Assembly: GCA_029204225.1 (NCBI GenBank)
Contig: CM055096.1
Coordinates: 65,384,370 to 65,448,369, forward strand
Reading direction: 5' to 3'
Source of the DNA: Diphasiastrum complanatum
Taxonomy: Eukaryota; Streptophyta; Lycopodiopsida; Lycopodiales; Lycopodiaceae
DNA length: 64,000 nt
Part shown: positions 1 to 11,334 of the stretch, piece after piece
How positions within the stretch are numbered: the stretch's first letter is position 1
How the letters are laid out: each line of letters starts with the position of its first letter
Program-made: the position numbers and the translations under genes
Notes under the pieces: model-generated
Told to the model about the DNA's origin: nothing
The model's database searches: none
Seen by the model: only the letters and a program-made list of their open reading frames with translations

Positions 1-2480
1 GACATTTGCTAACTTCTATGGGCATAAATGACTGTATAGACGCATAGTTGAGGGGGGGTTGAGAAAGGAAAAAGTGGGAACAAAAACAGTGCAGTGGGGT
101 GGGGAGTGACTCCATCGCCCAACAGGTAGGGCAAGAAGAAAAATATAAATAAAAAAGAAAAGAAAAAGGAAAAGAAAAACAGAAAAAGAGAGAGAAAGAA
201 AGACTGAGAGAAAATTAAGAGAAAAAAGAGAAAAAAGAAAAAGACTTCAACTGTATGTATCAGACCTCAAACCAATTTGTGAGGATGAGTGACGCCTTGC
301 ACATCCATAAGAGGTGAGGACGATTTTTCTAATTGATTCCATAGACTAGTGGAAAACAAGTACTTCCTAGCATCTTGTGTATTGGATCTTAGGACAGTGA
401 GTTGTCCTACATGGACTACTGTCAAAATATAGGGCTTGAGAGGAGAGTCAGTACAGAGAGGAGACTAGATTGTTATTCCTTGTTGAATCTGTTCTTAGAG
501 AGTATAACTTGAATGTCTAAACAAAAAAAGAATTGATAATCACTAGTCTGGACCGGTTTTAGAGTTGGGGCACTAGAGCCTCATTGCGTATACATTCACA
601 CACACATCAATGACACGGTGTTAGTACTGATGACTTGGATCCATATCATCCCATCTCCAATCCTGATATTTGCATTTGCATATCCCTCCATGCATGGGTC
701 CGAAAGTGGGCATTGTCTTAAATCTGATAGAATTGGGAGCATTTGCCATTTAGGTCACAGGTGGATTTTTGCAGGTATGAAGACACCAAACTATTCAAAG
801 ATGTTGTGGTTAAATACAATCCGGTTGCAGATGATCCTAAGGGCTAAATTGATGGCCTTTGGGTAGGAAGCTGTTGAAGACATCCTACCAACTCACTGTG
901 GTTAGCATCACCTAGCAAGGGTGCTGAGCCCACTAACTTGATCCACCACCAGGAGCTGGTCTGCGAAATCAGAGACTTCGGGTCTGCCGTATGGGGACCA
1001 TACTACCCAGTGGTAGTCGCCAATGTTAGCCGATATCTCCGCACAAAAGATCGGACTAATATTGAGGTTTAAGTTTGCAATAATTGAAAAACCCGGCATG
1101 TAAAACCCGGTTATTAGAGAAAAATTGGCACAAATTTGCCTTAGAATTGGGTCCCAGCCAGTCTTAAAGTGGCTAGACACAATTTAAAAGGAAGAAATTG
1201 ACTTTCGAAAAAACCATCAAAAATTTTTTGTGATCAAGTTTTGTAAGACCGAGCCAAAAGTGTCGGTCCATCTGTCCTCGCTGCCTCACCTACTGTCCAC
1301 TAGCCCCGTTTTCTGCCTGTGTGGCCCTATCTACCTCTGTGTGCGGCTTCCTAAGGCCTGTACCTACTGTCTGAGACCAATAGGTTGCTGCCACATGGCC
1401 TCCAACTGTCAAACTAGGCTCCTGCCTAACTGCGACCTACAAAGCCTACCTACCTACTGATTTTTCTGGTGCCCTGTGGATCCTTCCAATGACTGGTGGT
1501 AAAGTTTTTGTTCTCTGATCTCACTACCTGTTCAAGTATCGGCAGAAAAAGACAAGTGCAAATGACTCTCCGAAGAACAAAGGCAAAGCTACCTTAGACC
1601 AAAAGTGGCATTCATGACTAGTACTTCAACGATTTTTGGTCACCTATATTCACACTGAGATATGATTTTACTTCATCTCGGTTGGTTTTTATAGTCTCTA
1701 TTTTTTGTACTGGCTTGCTTTCCGTGGGAATATGTGTGCTTGAAGTCCGTACTTGCCTTCATTTATTGAAGGAGTGGTAGGATACTTAGAAATCATGTAG
1801 TTGTAGCATGCTAATACTATGTGGGGACTTAATCATTTCAATAATTCCGCATTTGCCATGTCCCTATCGAGACCTAATCAATTGTGGTTTCTTTCTTAAA
1901 GAGTAGATAGTGAAGTATCATACCTATGTACTAGGTATTAGTTTTTCGTAGCCTTCGTCATTCCAAATTAGGCAATGACAGCTGCGTCTTCCATATGTAC
2001 TTGTATTATAAGCACAGGATCGTCTTTTGGGGTCAGGTTTAGAAAAGTGACTTTATATTGTATTAAAGTAGTAAACAGTTTTCTGATGTTAGATGAGTGA
2101 AATTATTGTATGCCGTGACTAGAATACTAGGAACCCAAGCATTTCTTATATTTATCATTTTTTTCGTCAGTATCCAAAAGTCTTATTACATACTCTGGTA
2201 GAGGAGGCAAGTGTTTTTCGATAGTATGCATTAATATTATGAAAACCAGGGTTTTTCCCACGATTAGAGCAAGTAAACGGTTGTGTTGTGGTTTGGTAGC
2301 ATAGAAAACGTTTTCTTCATAGTCACTACATTTGGTCATTGGTCGGTCTATAAACTAGTTGACATACGACATTATTGATAATTTGTGGGAATTGTCAAGT
2401 TTTGAAGTGTTTCTTCCGTTTTGTCAATTATGAAGTGCGTCAGCTAGACTCGACCTCTGTGAAACACCAGAGCGGGCCGT
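1..2480. other. Intergenic, no gene recognised
   Basis: I see no coding region, RNA gene or retroelement domain here. Positions about 121-245 form a purine-rich stretch made almost wholly of A and G. The short open frames in this stretch lack recognisable motifs and look like chance. It may contain old LTR sequence I cannot recognise. Confidence 0.5.
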
Positions 2481-3010
2481 CCACCATCCACGGTTGAAAT
2501 ACACTGCCTTGGTTAAGTGTCACACTAGTCACACCCGCCGTCGGTACTGTCTAGCGAAATACCTAGACCTGATGGTCGGCGAAAATACCGCCGCTTAGCA
2601 AACAAAGCGGTGCATATAACTTGCACCCCACGAGCACATCATAGACAGTAAATCGGTTTCCAACCCATGTAAGATCTTTACCAACTGTAAGCCGAATTTA
2701 ATGGGGAAAGAGACATTAGCGATTTGAAGTTTTTACGGAACCATAACTCTAGAAAGCTAGTGAATCATTGCACCAAAAGTACTAGCATCCCCTCCTTGCA
2801 ACCGTATCTCTGAGAGCTTGGAAAACTCTCATCGGTTGGGGAGCATGGGGTAACAGAGGAAGCCCCCAGGATTGGATGTAGCAGGACCTTCGTTACTCAC
2901 ATAGGGCATAGCCACCATCAGTAGTGGTGCCCCTTGACTTTTTTAGGACGTTTTGGCTAGACCAATCCCCTGCCAAAAATGGCCCTAACATTGGTGCGTC
3001 TGTCGGGAGT
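2481..3010 (+). mobile_element. Possible Ty3/gypsy LTR end and primer-binding site
   Basis: At 2981-3009 a stretch ending in CA (2989-2990) is followed at once by TTGGTGCGTCTGTCGGGAG. This resembles the TGG-C/T-GCC...GTCGGGG primer-binding sites that follow the 5' LTR of many plant Ty3/gypsy elements. No matching second LTR or gag follows, so the upstream edge given here is a guess. It is likely a solo or truncated LTR; a chance match is possible. Confidence 0.3.
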
Positions 3011-3379
3011 CAAAAAATTTTTAGGAGATGTTGCTTGAAAGAGTAGTTATCCATATCGTTGTTCTACAAAGAACTAGTTGTCATACTACCAGAAGTCTAC
3101 ATGTTTCGTAGGTCCTAGATTGCGTGTGTTGAAAACAATTCCACTATCTAAACCGTCAACCGCAAGCTAGCATAACCGTACAAGCGGCTAGTACCACGTT
3201 AATCACAGGACGAAGTGGTTAGCATCACACAGTGATGTGTGCTGATCCCACACCTAGAACATACATTATGAGTTCACAATCCAACCCTTGTTGAATGTGA
3301 TCCGACTTCGCCAAGGCCATTCTACTTCCAACAGTTTGCAATACAGTTTGGGCTGGAGACTGCATACAACCGTAGACAG

Positions 3380-3690
3380 ACAGAGCAGGGCCGCAGGCAG
3401 GTGGTACAGGGCCAGCAGGGCAGCGATGAGCTGCAGGCAGCCAATAGGTAGGGTGGATGCCGTAGCAGCCTGTAACAGGGCATAGCAAAGATGGATAGGC
3501 CGCAACTAGGTAGTACAGGGCCCTAGGCAGGCAATACAGTCCTAGAGCAAGTGTAGGCAAGATGTGGGCACCGATCAAAGGTTATAAATCCCTGATTTTT
3601 CTCTGTGGACAGCGATCAAAAGATCACAGTAGGTCTAAGAATCGGATTTTTCCATTGTAGATAGTGATGGAAGGTCGCAATTTTGATAGG
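3380..3690 (+). repeat. GC-rich repeats upstream of a copia fragment
   Basis: From about 3380 to 3550 the sequence is GC-rich and repeats short variants of GGCAGG-GGTACAGGGC. From about 3573 to 3690 a unit of about 50 bp beginning GATCAAA or GATGGAA is repeated two to three times imperfectly, each followed by a TGATTTTT or GGATTTTT box and a GTGGACAG or GTAGATAG box. No gene is supported; the copia polymerase fragment begins directly after. Confidence 0.4.
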
Positions 3691-4979
3691 TAGCACAAAG
3701 AGTGGAAAAGGGCAATGGAAGAGGAGATAGAATCCATCCACATGCATGATACATGGGAGTTGGTTGATCTACCACTTGGAAAGAAACCCATTGACAACAA
3801 ATGGGTGTTTAGAACAAACTTTCATGCGGATGGCACGATAGCAAAGTATAAGGCACGCCTAGTAGTGAAGGGTTATGAGCAAAGCAAATGAATTGACTAT
3901 GAAGAGACATTTGCTCCAGTGGCTAAGTGGACTACGTTATGCCTTATCATTGCCTTAGCATCTCATTTTGGGTGGAAGATCCATCAAAGGGAGGTGAAGT
4001 CCGCATTTTTGAATGGTGACCTAGAAGAAGAAGTTTACATGGTCCAACCGCAGGGCTTCATGGCAAAAGGGCAAGAACAGAAGGTATGTAAACTACACGA
4101 AGCACTTTATGGCCTTAAGCAAGTGCCACACACTTGGTATGGATGCATTGACAGTTACTTTCTTTCTCATGGGTTTGTAAGAACAAATTCAGATCCAAAC
4201 CTTTATGTTCTCATAAATGATGACAACATTGCCTTGATTGTACTTTACGTTGATGATATCATTATCACGGGCAATAATGAGAACCTCACTCGTTCTATCA
4301 AAGCCAACTTAAGCAAGAAGTTTGAGATGACAGATTTAGATCTTATGCACTATTGCTTGGGTGTCGAAGTATGGCAAACTGGCAGTGATATCAGGTTGTG
4401 TCAAAACAAGTATGTGGGCGAGATATTGGAGAGATTTCACATGACAGAGTGCAAACCTTCCATCACCCCTTGCTAAGCTGGTAAGAAATTATCTTGTATT
4501 GATGATAGTGCACATGTTGACGCTACTCTATTTCGTCAGCTAGTTGGGAGTTTGATATATCTTACAACTACACGTCCTGATATCTGCTATGCTGTAATTT
4601 TGATTAGCCAATTCATGTCATCACCCACTATGGACCATTGGAAAGCTGCAAAAAGGACTTTGAGGTATGTTAGAGGTACACCTAACCTTGGTCTAATCTA
4701 CAAAAGACAAAGTGTTTTACCTAACTTGCAAGGCTATGTTGACGCTGATTGGGCATGAAGTACGGATGATAGAAAGTCAACAACAGGTTATGCCTTCAAT
4801 TTTGGTAGTGATTGTTTTTCATGGTCTAGCAAGAAGCAAGATACTATTTCTCTTTCTTCTACAGAAGCCGAATATAAAGTGTTGAGTTCTACTACTCATG
4901 AAGTTGTTTGGCTACGTAAGTTGTTATGTGAGATTGGCATGAAGCAGGTAAATCCTACTGTTATTTTCTGTGACAGTCC
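3691..4979 (+). pseudogene. Ty1/copia pol fragment (RT and RNase H), decayed
   Basis: Reads through the copia reverse transcriptase and most of RNase H. The RT start has WKRAMEEEIES and KWVF, followed by YKARLVVKGYEQ, IDYEETFAPVAKW, SAFLNGDLEEEVYM, LYGLKQ and the catalytic YVDD (about 4249-4260). After a gap come [33 protein letters not shown] and [10 protein letters not shown]. In-frame stops lie near 3889 (TGA), 4474 (TAA) and 4756 (TGA); the first and third look like GGA to TGA. Gag, protease and integrase are absent, and the frame ends abruptly at about 4979, where gypsy sequence begins. It is a dead fragment of a copia family different from the intact one at 25.7 kb. Confidence 0.9.
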
Positions 4980-5427
4980 ACTTGGCGTCGAATGGGAACC
5001 GCAAGCGGGCTCACCACTGCGCACTGATCAGAATGATCGGGTGCACCAACATTAATCACTTTTTCACATGGTGGAGCTTGAGGAACCACGCACTGAAAGG
5101 CTCACACTTTTACTATCAAGCCGTGTTAGTTTACCACTCGAAGAACTATTGCGGATTGCACCACAAGCGAAAAGTCTTCTAGCTAAATGGGCCAAAGCGG
5201 ATGAGGAGCCAGTAGCGCCTGAGCCCATATATTGTACGGGCTATGAAGAAACAAGTAACGTCCTCCACATCGGAGCAGCATGGGAAAGTGAGGAACACAA
5301 CATCACTTTGCCAATCAAATACAAGAGATACGAGGACGAGACAACAATGGTAGATGGAAGATCGGGTGTCAACCACTTTCTATGAAAAATGGGGTTTGCA
5401 AGGGTTGAAGCCAGCAAGATTCTTGTG
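4980..5427 (+). pseudogene. Ty3/gypsy protease-region fragment
   Basis: Matches, in the opposite orientation, the protease part of gypsy family A found at 7584-8240 and 49600-50250. Shared stretches include [48 protein letters not shown] and the protease-type motif VDGRSGVN. One stop (TAA) interrupts it near 5055, and the frame is lost after VDGRSGVN at about 5372. It is joined directly to a copia RNase H piece upstream and to an inverted copia gag downstream. Both joints are therefore breakpoints between unrelated elements. Confidence 0.85.
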
Positions 5428-5936
5428 ATGACTCTTGACAGAGTTAGCTTTGGGTGTGTCGTGATGATCATCAACCGGTTGTCATATGAGCTTGGCAAGC
5501 TTGAAAGCAGTGTCATTACTGTGTCTTGATAGTCTATGACTGATCCGACAATGGCCATCTATTGCGGCAAGTTCTTGAACTGGTTGATGTGATTCTGAAG
5601 TGAATCACCATTTGTCATCTTGAGGAAGAAGAATCTCCATCTGAGGTGTAGCTTAGAAGCTATGTCCCGCACATTGTACAGTGTTCAATATGTCCCAGAC
5701 TTTTTTTTGAGATTTGAGCATCAGACACATGGCCGATTTGTGTGTCTGAGATTTGCCATCCTTCAGCTTCCATTGAGATATTGCAGCGATATTTGTTTCA
5801 GGTCTTGCCTTTGCACTGTGACAATATCATACAACTCCTTAGCCATTAGCACAATTTTCATCTTAATTTTTCACAGATGGTAGTTAGATCCATCAAGCTT
5901 GTTCACAATGTGACTGGCTTTGCTTTGACAATCCAT
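5428..5936 (-). pseudogene. Ty1/copia gag fragment, family B copy 1
   Basis: The minus-strand start ATG is at 5936-5934 and begins MDCQSKASHIVNKL, followed by GSNYHLWKIKMK, as expected for the N-terminal DUF4219/UBN2 region of copia gag. Later come GDSLQNHINQFKNLPQ, an in-frame TAG, then MAIVGSVIDYQDTVMTLLSS. The sequence breaks at about 5428. The same gag, with the same TAG, is present in the other orientation at 17829-18343. Zinc knuckle, protease and pol are absent. Confidence 0.85.
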
Positions 5937-6088
5937 GTGAAGTTAGTCTAGGTGACAATAATAACTATTAGTGACTTAAAAATGAAAAACTAATGCTATT
6001 TATAGAACAAGAAATCAATTATTCTATCAGGTGATAGAACCAGGTTCTGTGGGAAGCTTATCAAGCTATAATTTTCACTTTGGTACCA

Positions 6089-6795
6089 TGCTGGGAGATG
6101 GTGGTAGAAATCTCCTCAGTGCATAGGCGAACATGTAGGCGAACACAAATAATTTAATTACTTACAGTTGTAGAAGCGAGAAGAGCAGACAGTTAGACAA
6201 AGTAGTAAGAGAGTCAGACAAAAAAAATGAAATAGCAAAAGCAGTCAACACTGACAAAGAAGACAATAGTCGATTCAGATTGATATGTATGAAAATACAA
6301 GTCAAATTGATGTTGTGAGCACAAGACAACTGCGGGCAAAACCAGATGCTCAAGAAGCTAACTCCACTCTGTAAAAGCTATGAGCTTATTCCTGACAATC
6401 AATCTAAAAAAAAAGAATCAATGCATGAAAGCATCTATAGTGTCCGTCTTTGATAATTATTGTATTTATGTTATATGTATGTTACAATGATCATCACTTA
6501 TATACAATTTACATTAGTGCAGATGCAAGCACAGTACCAGAAGTGGGTGTGAGAAGGCTTCGACTATTTGGAGTCGAGTGTGCTAATAGTGAATAAAGTC
6601 GAGACAATGGTCCTCAACGATAGTCGATGGAGTCAGGCTTCCTTGACAAGTTAGCCAAGTCGGTTGACATTATGATGTTCATCTTCAATAATAGAGTATC
6701 TCGGCAGACTGTGCAACAATGTGTGTAAAACTGCAGCAATATAAATGGAACTAGATTAACATGGAATTTAGGAGAGTAGAGGAATAAATCCAACA
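6089..6795 (-). mobile_element. copia family B 5' LTR, copy 1
   Basis: On the minus strand the proposed LTR begins TGTTGG (6795) and ends CCAGCA (6089). It is followed directly by TGGTACC, a variant of the usual copia initiator-Met primer-binding site TGGTATCAGAG. The gag start lies about 150 bp further on, as expected for a 5' LTR. Most of it matches 17030-17675 on the other strand. The outer TGTTGG edge is inferred from this copy alone because the other copy is truncated. Confidence 0.7.
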
Positions 6796-7151
6796 TGTCT
6801 CCTATTAGCCCAAAGGCAAATTACATATAGATATTATTCACACCCCATGGCATAATAAAAATGAGTTGAAGTATGACATGTGCAAATACTTAAGAACACT
6901 ACAATTTGATCTAGTTTTGTCATTATAGTCCTCCTCCCTCCTACAAAGGGATCCCACTGTGCCATTTTTAGGTCTCACTTTTCATTTGGTCATTTTAATC
7001 CTTACCACCCTTAACAATTCATGTCTTTTATGAGGTAAGGCCTCTCATGATCGCTTCTTCGATCACCTTGCCCATTTTTATTTATAGGCTTCACTATCAT
7101 TGTCTATGCATATTTTTAGGCGTTGGGCAATTTGTTGCTCACCCCCATTAC
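6796..7151. other. No gene recognised
   Basis: AT-rich sequence between the copia B LTR and the edge of gypsy family A. I see no motif or repeat here. Confidence 0.5.
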
Positions 7152-7583
7152 CATGTGGTGTAGGACCTGCTCATCAATCAGCTCAATTTTCTTATTATAA
7201 GTTAGAGCATGTTGCCAAGGGACTAGATCATTATCCACTGGGTTCTCAATAGGTTCCGCTGACAGCCATGCTACGTTTATCATATTCACCCCAAATGTGA
7301 TTGGTGTGTCCATAGTGTAACATTTGGGTGAAGATGTACTGGGTTCCGGATCTGATTCATATTGACATGCTCGATAGTCAATAGTTGCTAATGCATTTGT
7401 CCATCTTACGACATCTGTCTCTGTATCATAGTGACCTCCCTTGGCTGGCCTCAAAAGATCAATCATGTGAGCTGTTGTAGATGATCCGTCATCAGCCTTG
7501 GGTGCAATAGGCTTCATCGCCCATGTGGTTGGATCAACCTTTACAACCTGTCCTCTGTTCTCGAAGGTGAGTTTTCCCGTACC

Positions 7584-8243
7584 TCAGTTGTGTACTACTT
7601 GCGCAGTCCTCAAACATGGCCTTCTTAGTAAAACACGGTATGCAGATGGAGATTCAGGTATATCCATGACTACAAAAGTAATCACAAACTGCATGTCTGC
7701 TATCTTTATAGGGATATCGGCAACTACACCTTTTGGTTTCACATAGTATTGGTCTGTTAGTTTGATGGCGAATCTTGTTGGCTTCAACCCTTGCAGACCC
7801 CATTTTTCATACAAAGTGGTGGAGATCAAATTGACACCCAATCTTCCATCTACCACTGCTGCCTCATCTTCGTATCTCTCGTGTTTGATTGGCAAAGTGA
7901 TGTTGTGTTCCTCACTTTCCCATGTTGCTCTGATGTGGACGTTACTTGTTTCTTCATAGCCCATACAATAAATGGGCTCAGACGCTACTGGCTCCTCATC
8001 TGCTTTGGCCCATTCAACTAGAAGGCTTTTTGCTTGTGGTGCAATCCTCAATAGTTCTCCGAGTGGTAAACTAACACGACTTGATAGTAAAAGTGTGAGC
8101 TTTTCAGTGCATGGTTCCTCGGGCTCCACCATGTGAAAAGGTGATTCATATTGGTGCAACCGATCATTCTGATCAGTGCGTAGTGGTGAGCCTGCTTGTA
8201 GTTCTCATTCGACGCCAATTGGAGGTTCCGTGGGGTGGTCCTT
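7584..8243 (-). pseudogene. gypsy A aspartic protease region, copy 1
   Basis: Continues the gag frame after a stop at 8241-8243 (TAA, where copy 2 has GAA). It contains LLLSSRVSLPLGELLRIAP, IYCMGYEETSNV and the protease-type active-site region VVDGRLGVNLIS. Copy 2 and the fragment at 5.3 kb have VDGRSGVN, so this copy has lost the conserved Ser (a C-to-T change at a CG site). The frame ends with TGA near 7582 and continues as the acidic linker (7116-7517, with ITFGVNMINVAWLS). Confidence 0.85.
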
Positions 8244-9960
8244 TTATGGCTCTTTTTCCTCCGCTTGTGGTTTGTATACCCAGTGTCTTATTTTTTGGTA
8301 CTGTCTCCTTTCTTCCCTCACATTCGGATATGGCGCTGAAGTTGAGGGTTGGTCGTTAGTGACCGAGGGTGGTGGTGAGGGAGCCACTTCTTTCCTCTTC
8401 TGTGCTCGTGTAACAGCTAACACAGGAGCATGGAATTGGTGTCCTTCCGATGGCATCCCTAATGGAACTGTTGGTGGCTGTATTGCAATGAAGTTAAGAG
8501 GTGCACTAGTTCCATGTTTAAATGGATAACTCTTGTAACAATGTCCATAACCGCATTCTTGACAAAAGGATGTATATTGTCCCTTGTAGGGACATTTCGC
8601 AATTCTGTGTCCTTCGCCGCATCTGTAGCAGCCATAATTTCTTCTGCCTTGACGTTGAGTTTGGGCTGCATAGGCCACAACATATTCATTTATGGCAAGA
8701 TCCATAAATGGTTCATCTGGTCTATACCATTGCTGCTGCTCAGGTTGAGGTGGCATTTGCATCTCTGGTTCTGCTACTGTCAGGTTTACATGGGCCACTT
8801 GTTGATTGGCTGGCCCTGGTGGTGCAGGTAAGGCCATACGCTGTTGTTGATTCGGTGCACCGTACCTTGGTGCCGCGTTGGGTGCCTCTTGATGGTAAGA
8901 ATAAGAAGTCTGATAAGGAATTCTCTTCTGTTGAACAATCTGGGGGTTAAACGGGCAAAATGCTGTATCGTGCGATGTTGCATTGCACAGATGACAGAAT
9001 CTATGTGTCAGTCTCAGATTTTGCTTTAGGATTGGACACTCGTTCGCTGTATGGTTCTGCGTGCACACTGAACACTATACATTCTCTCGTCTAGGATACT
9101 ACAGCTGGTTTGGTTTCGGTTGATGTGGCATTACTGCTACAGCTCCTTGTAAGGATTTCAGTTTCTGGTCAAACTACGCCATAACTTGCTCCATCTGTTG
9201 TTTGTGTAATTTTGTCATTTGCTCCAACAGTAGTTCTGTGGATAGAGCAGATACGTTTGATGATGATGATGCTAACGAGGGAGTAGAAGTGTGGGTGGAT
9301 GGATATTCGTCATCAGATCCCTCATCCTCTTCCCTGATGGCATCTTCCATAGCTTCTTGTAGAGTAGCGTACTGCCCCCGTCGTTTCAGTTCTCTTCTGA
9401 TGCTTCGTGGTAGTCCGGCTAGGAACCACATGATCACTGCATGATCGGGAGTTAGGGCTACACTGCACTCGGATCGTAGGTGTTTGACCCGTTTAATATA
9501 GTCCCTGACCCTTTCTTGTTTTTCCATCTTGACTTTGCTTAGCAGGAGAAACGGGTTTTCCATCAATTTTCTTGGTCTAAAGAGCCTAATGAGAGCTGTT
9601 TTAACCACTTCCTAGATATATTTTTCTTCCTCTGATAGGTTGAAAGACCAATCCTAAGCCACTGCCAATAGGGACATAGTAAACAGCATCAGCTTTTCCG
9701 TAGGTGTTTGTTCACCGTAGATTTCACAAGCTTGCTCGTAGGTCTAGAGGAATCGGATGGGATCTGATGATCCGTCATATTTTGGTATTTTCATCCGTGG
9801 TGCTCTCCAGACTGCTTGCAAGGGAGCGACAGGTACGGGTTGGCCCATTGGATCCATTGGTGCTGGTTCTGGTTCTGCCTCTTGTTGCACAACTGCTAAT
9901 CTGGGAAGGTGTGGTGCTTGATTTGCTATCTTTCATGCTATTGCTGGATCTGGGTTAGAT
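8244..9960 (-). pseudogene. gypsy A gag, copy 1, seven in-frame stops
   Basis: Translating from about 9960 down gives a retrotransposon gag domain (DGSSDPIRFL, LMLFTMSLL, ENPFLLLSKVKMEKQERVRD, WFLAGLPRSIRREL), an acidic/Ser-rich linker, then a nucleocapsid with three to four zinc-knuckle-like clusters. One is CHLCNATSHDTAFC (CX2CX4HX4C). Another, CYRCGEGHRIAKC, is one residue short (CX2CX3HX4C). The N-terminal half is broken by TGA at 9933-9935 and by TAG at 9744-9746, 9654-9656, 9612-9614, 9174-9176, 9099-9101 and 9075-9077. Below 9068 the frame is open to 8244. Apart from these stops there is no frameshift, so the damage is almost purely nonsense change. Copy 2 carries all seven. Confidence 0.9.
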
Positions 9961-9983
9961 TTCACTATAGAATTCTCTACAAG

Positions 9984-10735
9984 CTCATCCTGAGTCACAA
10001 CTTGCACTCTCCTATAGTATTGGTGGGATTCGCCACCTCCCCTCATACCAAGTACTCTACCCAGTCTGGTAAAGTACGTTTTCTCTTTCGGAGTGCTAGG
10101 ATCATGTCTGTCCTATCAACTACTTTACATTGATCTGATTCAAATTCTACTTTGTGTCCTAAATATATAATTTTGCGTATAGAGAGCATATTTGTAGAAA
10201 GATTTGGTACATGAAGGACACTTGAAAGTAGTTTTGATTGAGCATTTGCAAAGTTTAGGCTTACCGTACCTTCACCTCTGATAGTTTGTGTGCTATTGTC
10301 GCCCAGGTGAATAAACTTCTTGGTACTATAAGGTGTATAGGACTCAAAACAACCGATGTGGCTAGTCATGTGCTGAGTAGCTTCAGAATCAAGAAACTAT
10401 GAGCTATCGTTAGATGCTTCTTAATGATTTGTCATGAATGCATCATGATCCGCTTCTTGATTGGGATGTAGTGTTGCTGCATAATTTGTCATTTGACTCA
10501 ATTGTCCTTTGTTGTTTTTGGCTTGTAGAATGCGACAATGTTGGATCTCGTGGTTGGTTCGTTTGTAGTATCTGCAGAATTGATTCTTCTTTGTTGGCAG
10601 ATTCGATTTCTCTTGATGTGGTGTCGACTTCTGATTTGGCTTTGGTTGCTTCGGGCCTTTCTTCTTCTGCTTACTCGAGCTCTTGTTGGTGTATAAGGCT
10701 TGAAACAATTAGATTGAGTATACGTTCAATTATAC
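9984..10735 (-). pseudogene. Ty1/copia gag C-terminus and protease fragment
   Basis: Minus-strand fragment of yet another copia element. From 10708 down it has a Lys-rich stretch, then a zinc knuckle CRYYKRTNHEIQHC in which the second Cys is Tyr (a G-to-A change would explain it), then DSEATQHMTSH resembling the copia protease active site. The pre-integrase part follows (IHLGDNSTQTIRGEGTV, VLHVPNLSTNMLSI). Two stops lie between 10370 and 10425. Downstream it abuts gypsy A at 9983. Confidence 0.75.
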
Positions 10736-10740
10736 CATAA

Positions 10741-11334
10741 GAGGTATATTTAACTGATAGTTAAAATTACTCTAGTTTAGCATGTCTTTTCATATCTAGT
10801 CGTTTCGCGTGGACGACCTAGTAAAGGCTATCCAAGGCAATGTCTTTTCCTTTTAAAGGTCTTGTCCTTAATTACAAGGCAAGTACTTAGGAGATATATT
10901 CTCAAAAAATGTCTTAGGCCTCTTCATGATTTATGTTTATCCGGCTCATATCTTCATTTTCGAGTATATCATGCCATATTCATGCTGATATTCAATATTT
11001 AACAATTTCATGGCATCACATATCCCCTTCCTCAAATGTGAAACATCCTCGTGAACATATCATTGTTATTTCGAAGATCATTCACGAAACATCCTGTTCT
11101 TCAGATTTTTGTTAAGGTGAAAAGATATTTTTTCATATGTTTTTTCCTTTAGATATTTCTTCGTCTTAGAGAATATGTGTCTTTGTTGTTTCTTTAAATA
11201 GGTTGATTTGAGTTGATCTTTGAATTTGTTTATGAAAACTAGAATCAAACTTCAAAACATCTTCAAAACTTCAAAGATCTGGATTTAGCATCGCATAGAA
11301 ACATCACCACGACATAGACAAGAATGAATATTTA
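10741..11334. other. No gene recognised
   Basis: AT-rich stretch with no supported coding region. It lies between the copia scrap and the C-terminal end of the coiled-coil ORF. Confidence 0.5.

Larger units (their letters stand above)
7152..9983 (-). mobile_element. Ty3/gypsy family A, copy 1 (gag-protease half)
   Basis: A minus-strand gypsy fragment reading gag (9960 to 8244), protease (8240 to 7584) and the protease-RT linker (7560 to 7152). RT, RNase H and integrase are absent. Its edges are sharp when set against copy 2. Similarity starts at CTCTACAAG (9975-9983, matching about 51953-51961) and stops at CATGTGGTG (near 7152, matching near 38760). The two copies are very similar, and copy 2 is the same region split by a copia insertion. 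Neither LTR is visible around this copy. Confidence 0.9.

Noticed and set aside
1230-1460. Cys/Pro-rich 76-residue frame
   Set aside because: Arises from CCTAC and CTGCC repeats; no signal peptide or conserved cysteine pattern that I trust.
3225-3578. Overlapping open frames on both strands in the GC-rich segment
   Set aside because: Open only because of GC-rich repeats; composition is repetitive and no domain is visible.
9075-9935. TAG recoding or nuclear RNA editing restoring gag
   Set aside because: Possible in principle, but a CAG sister codon and methylation-type contexts explain the stops more simply. I know of no established nuclear mechanism of this sort in plants.
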